The notes under the pieces were generated by a model. The model searched no databases and had not been told where the DNA came from. It saw nothing but the letters and a program-made list of their open reading frames with translations. DNA of 23,239 nt from positions 1-23,239 of the forward strand of contig CAKUYO010000033.1 of the NCBI GenBank assembly GCA_934716995.1. The letters run 5' to 3'. The position numbers and the translations under genes are program-made. This DNA comes from an uncultured Bacteroidales bacterium (GTDB lineage: Bacteria > Bacteroidota > Bacteroidia > Bacteroidales > Paludibacteraceae). This document shows, piece after piece, positions 22,497-23,239 of the stretch. The first letter of the stretch is position 1, and the number at the start of each line of letters is the position of its first letter.

Positions 22497-22766
22497 TTAT
22501 TTCTTATAGTGTCCAAACGCAGATAAAACCAACACCACAATTTCCGTTTCATGAATCTCGTACACAAGGCGGTGCTCACGATCCAAACGACGTGACCAGG
22601 TTTCTGTATCAAAATATCTAAGTTGCTCCACTTGCCCGGTACCGGTACGCGGATGTTCACGTAATTCATCTAACAACTTGGTAAGTTTGCGCAAGGCTTG
22701 CGGCGAGCGACTACGCAATGCGATAACATCCTGTTGCGCCTCTTGCGTAAACACTATTGTGTACAT
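22497..22766 (-). CDS. YoeB/Txe-type toxin (mRNA interferase)
   Basis: This 89-residue protein has the RelE/YoeB fold pattern: the N-terminal strand MYTIVFTQEAQQD, two helices, then HPRTGTGQVEQLR, the signature WSRRLDREHRLVYEI, and the C-terminal GHYKK. The arginines and the C-terminal His-Tyr correspond to the catalytic residues of YoeB (R65, H83, Y84 in E. coli). YoeB cleaves mRNA in the ribosomal A site. The start ATG at 22766 overlaps the antitoxin stop by 13 bases, so translation is coupled and the toxin is second in the operon. The gene is intact. Confidence 0.93.
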   Translation of the reverse strand: MYTIVFTQEAQQDVIALRSRSPQALRKLTKLLDELREHPRTGTGQVEQLRYFDTETWSRRLDREHRLVYEIHETEIVVLVLSAFGHYKK

Positions 22767-23026
22767 AGCAAACGTTGGATAAATTTGTCTGCCGTTTCAC
22801 CAGGCTGCATTGCGACAATATGTCCCGTCTCGAATTGCTGTTTGGAATGTGCTAACTTTGTTCTAAACTCAGTTTCAGTCATTTCCTCTTTACGAACCAA
22901 CTGATCCGTAGCAGCCTGCATACGTACCACCTGCCACCCCATATTCTCAGAAAGACGTTTCAAAAAACGTGCATCTGCATTGGGTAAAGTTATCCTAAAA
23001 GTAGTTTGCACTTGACCTGTCTCCAT
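22754..23026 (-). CDS. Antitoxin of the YoeB-type module, not YefM-like
   Basis: The 90-residue protein lies directly upstream of the toxin gene and overlaps it by 13 bases, the standard antitoxin position. It does not show the YefM/Phd N-terminal pattern. Instead it begins METGQVQTTFRITLPNADARFLKRLSENMGW, which could be a strand followed by a helix as in ribbon-helix-helix proteins. The charged middle (RKEEMTETEFRTKLAHSKQQFE) and the C-terminal IVAMQPGETADKFIQRLL would then bind the toxin. The function is assigned from position; the fold is a guess. It likely represses its own promoter. A strong Shine-Dalgarno sequence precedes the ATG. Confidence 0.8.
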   Translation of the reverse strand: METGQVQTTFRITLPNADARFLKRLSENMGWQVVRMQAATDQLVRKEEMTETEFRTKLAHSKQQFETGHIVAMQPGETADKFIQRLLCTQ

Positions 23027-23080
23027 ACGTATATCTCCTTTCTTGCGGCAAAATTACTGCTTTTTTTGCATATATACAAC
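23027..23080 (-). promoter_or_regulatory. Toxin-antitoxin promoter and Shine-Dalgarno sequence
   Basis: On the minus strand GTTG (23080-23077), 20 bases and TAATTTTG (23056-23049) fit the Bacteroidota promoter with one mismatch in the -33 box. The leader then contains AAAGGAGATATACGT just before the ATG at 23026, an unusually perfect Shine-Dalgarno for this phylum. Confidence 0.75.
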
Positions 23081-23136
23081 CTTATTACAACTATTTTTTC
23101 ATCTATGCAGCCCCCCATCTGTTACAAATTTAGGCG

Positions 23137-23204
23137 TATGGGTCAAATTGCAGGCTGAAAAATGGGTAGTATGTCTCTATGGGTCATTTTGCAGGCTGGA
23201 AAAA
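23137..23204 (+). repeat. Paired ~26-bp direct repeats, possible end of an IS21-like element
   Basis: TATGGGTCAAATTGCAGGCT at 23137 and TATGGGTCATTTTGCAGGCT at 23178 are repeated 41 bases apart and each is followed by a G/A-rich run. Multiple GGGTCA-type direct repeats near a terminus starting with TG are typical of IS21-family ends; a candidate terminus TGTTACAAATTT begins at 23120. No transposase is visible before the window ends at 23239. Confidence 0.45.
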
Positions 23205-23239
23205 TAGTGGTATAAATTGCCACTAAAAATCTCTCTGTT

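Noticed and set aside
1..23239. tRNA or rRNA genes
   Set aside because: No cloverleaf-like or rRNA-like segments were recognised by eye on either strand; a covariance-model scan would be more sensitive.

Overview
The window looks like a chromosomal segment of a member of the Bacteroidales (Bacteroidota). The gene set is typical: a PorE-like type IX secretion lipoprotein, a Bacteroidota-style RecD-like helicase, a DPP5-like S9 peptidase, a one-chain iron-sulfur L-serine dehydratase, and a bactofilin. Several promoters fit the Bacteroidota consensus TTTG-N19/21-TANNTTTG, and almost no start has a Shine-Dalgarno sequence. Genus cannot be fixed from this sequence.

Layout. 1-2206: the 3' end of a TamB-like gene overlaps comM. 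2207-3713: a spacer with an 11-bp tandem array, into which a complete 1288-bp IS1595-family element (2347-3634, 28-bp inverted repeats, 8-bp target duplication) has inserted upstream of a secreted subtilase (3714-5105). 5123-5219 (minus): a small SRP RNA with its own strong promoter, which overlaps the 5' end of the neighbouring RecD-like helicase gene (5318-6745). 6827-9533 (minus): an envelope operon of a small membrane protein, an OmpH/Skp-like periplasmic protein and a Wzi-like outer membrane barrel, divergent from the bactofilin gene (9745-10095). 10214-17970 (plus): DUF1015 protein, porE, thyA, folA, a HAD hydrolase and tex. 18245-22420 (plus): DPP-like lipoprotein, acyl-ACP thioesterase and L-serine dehydratase. 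22497-23026 (minus): a YoeB-type toxin with an antitoxin that does not look like YefM. The last ~120 bases carry paired direct repeats that may be the end of another mobile element.

The gene content is mostly housekeeping and envelope functions: thyA-folA for thymidylate and folate cycling, PorE for protein secretion, peptidases and serine dehydratase for amino-acid catabolism. The unusual layer lies between the genes. Many spacers carry a short tandem array with a unit of 8, 9, 11 or 25 bp. Some arrays supply stop or start codons, some are shared between distant spacers, and a 7-bp array lies inside the DPP coding sequence at two equivalent positions. A 33-bp element resembling spaced DnaA boxes occurs twice in opposite orientation. 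No complete novel defence or biosynthetic system was recognised; the repeat landscape is the strongest candidate for something undescribed.
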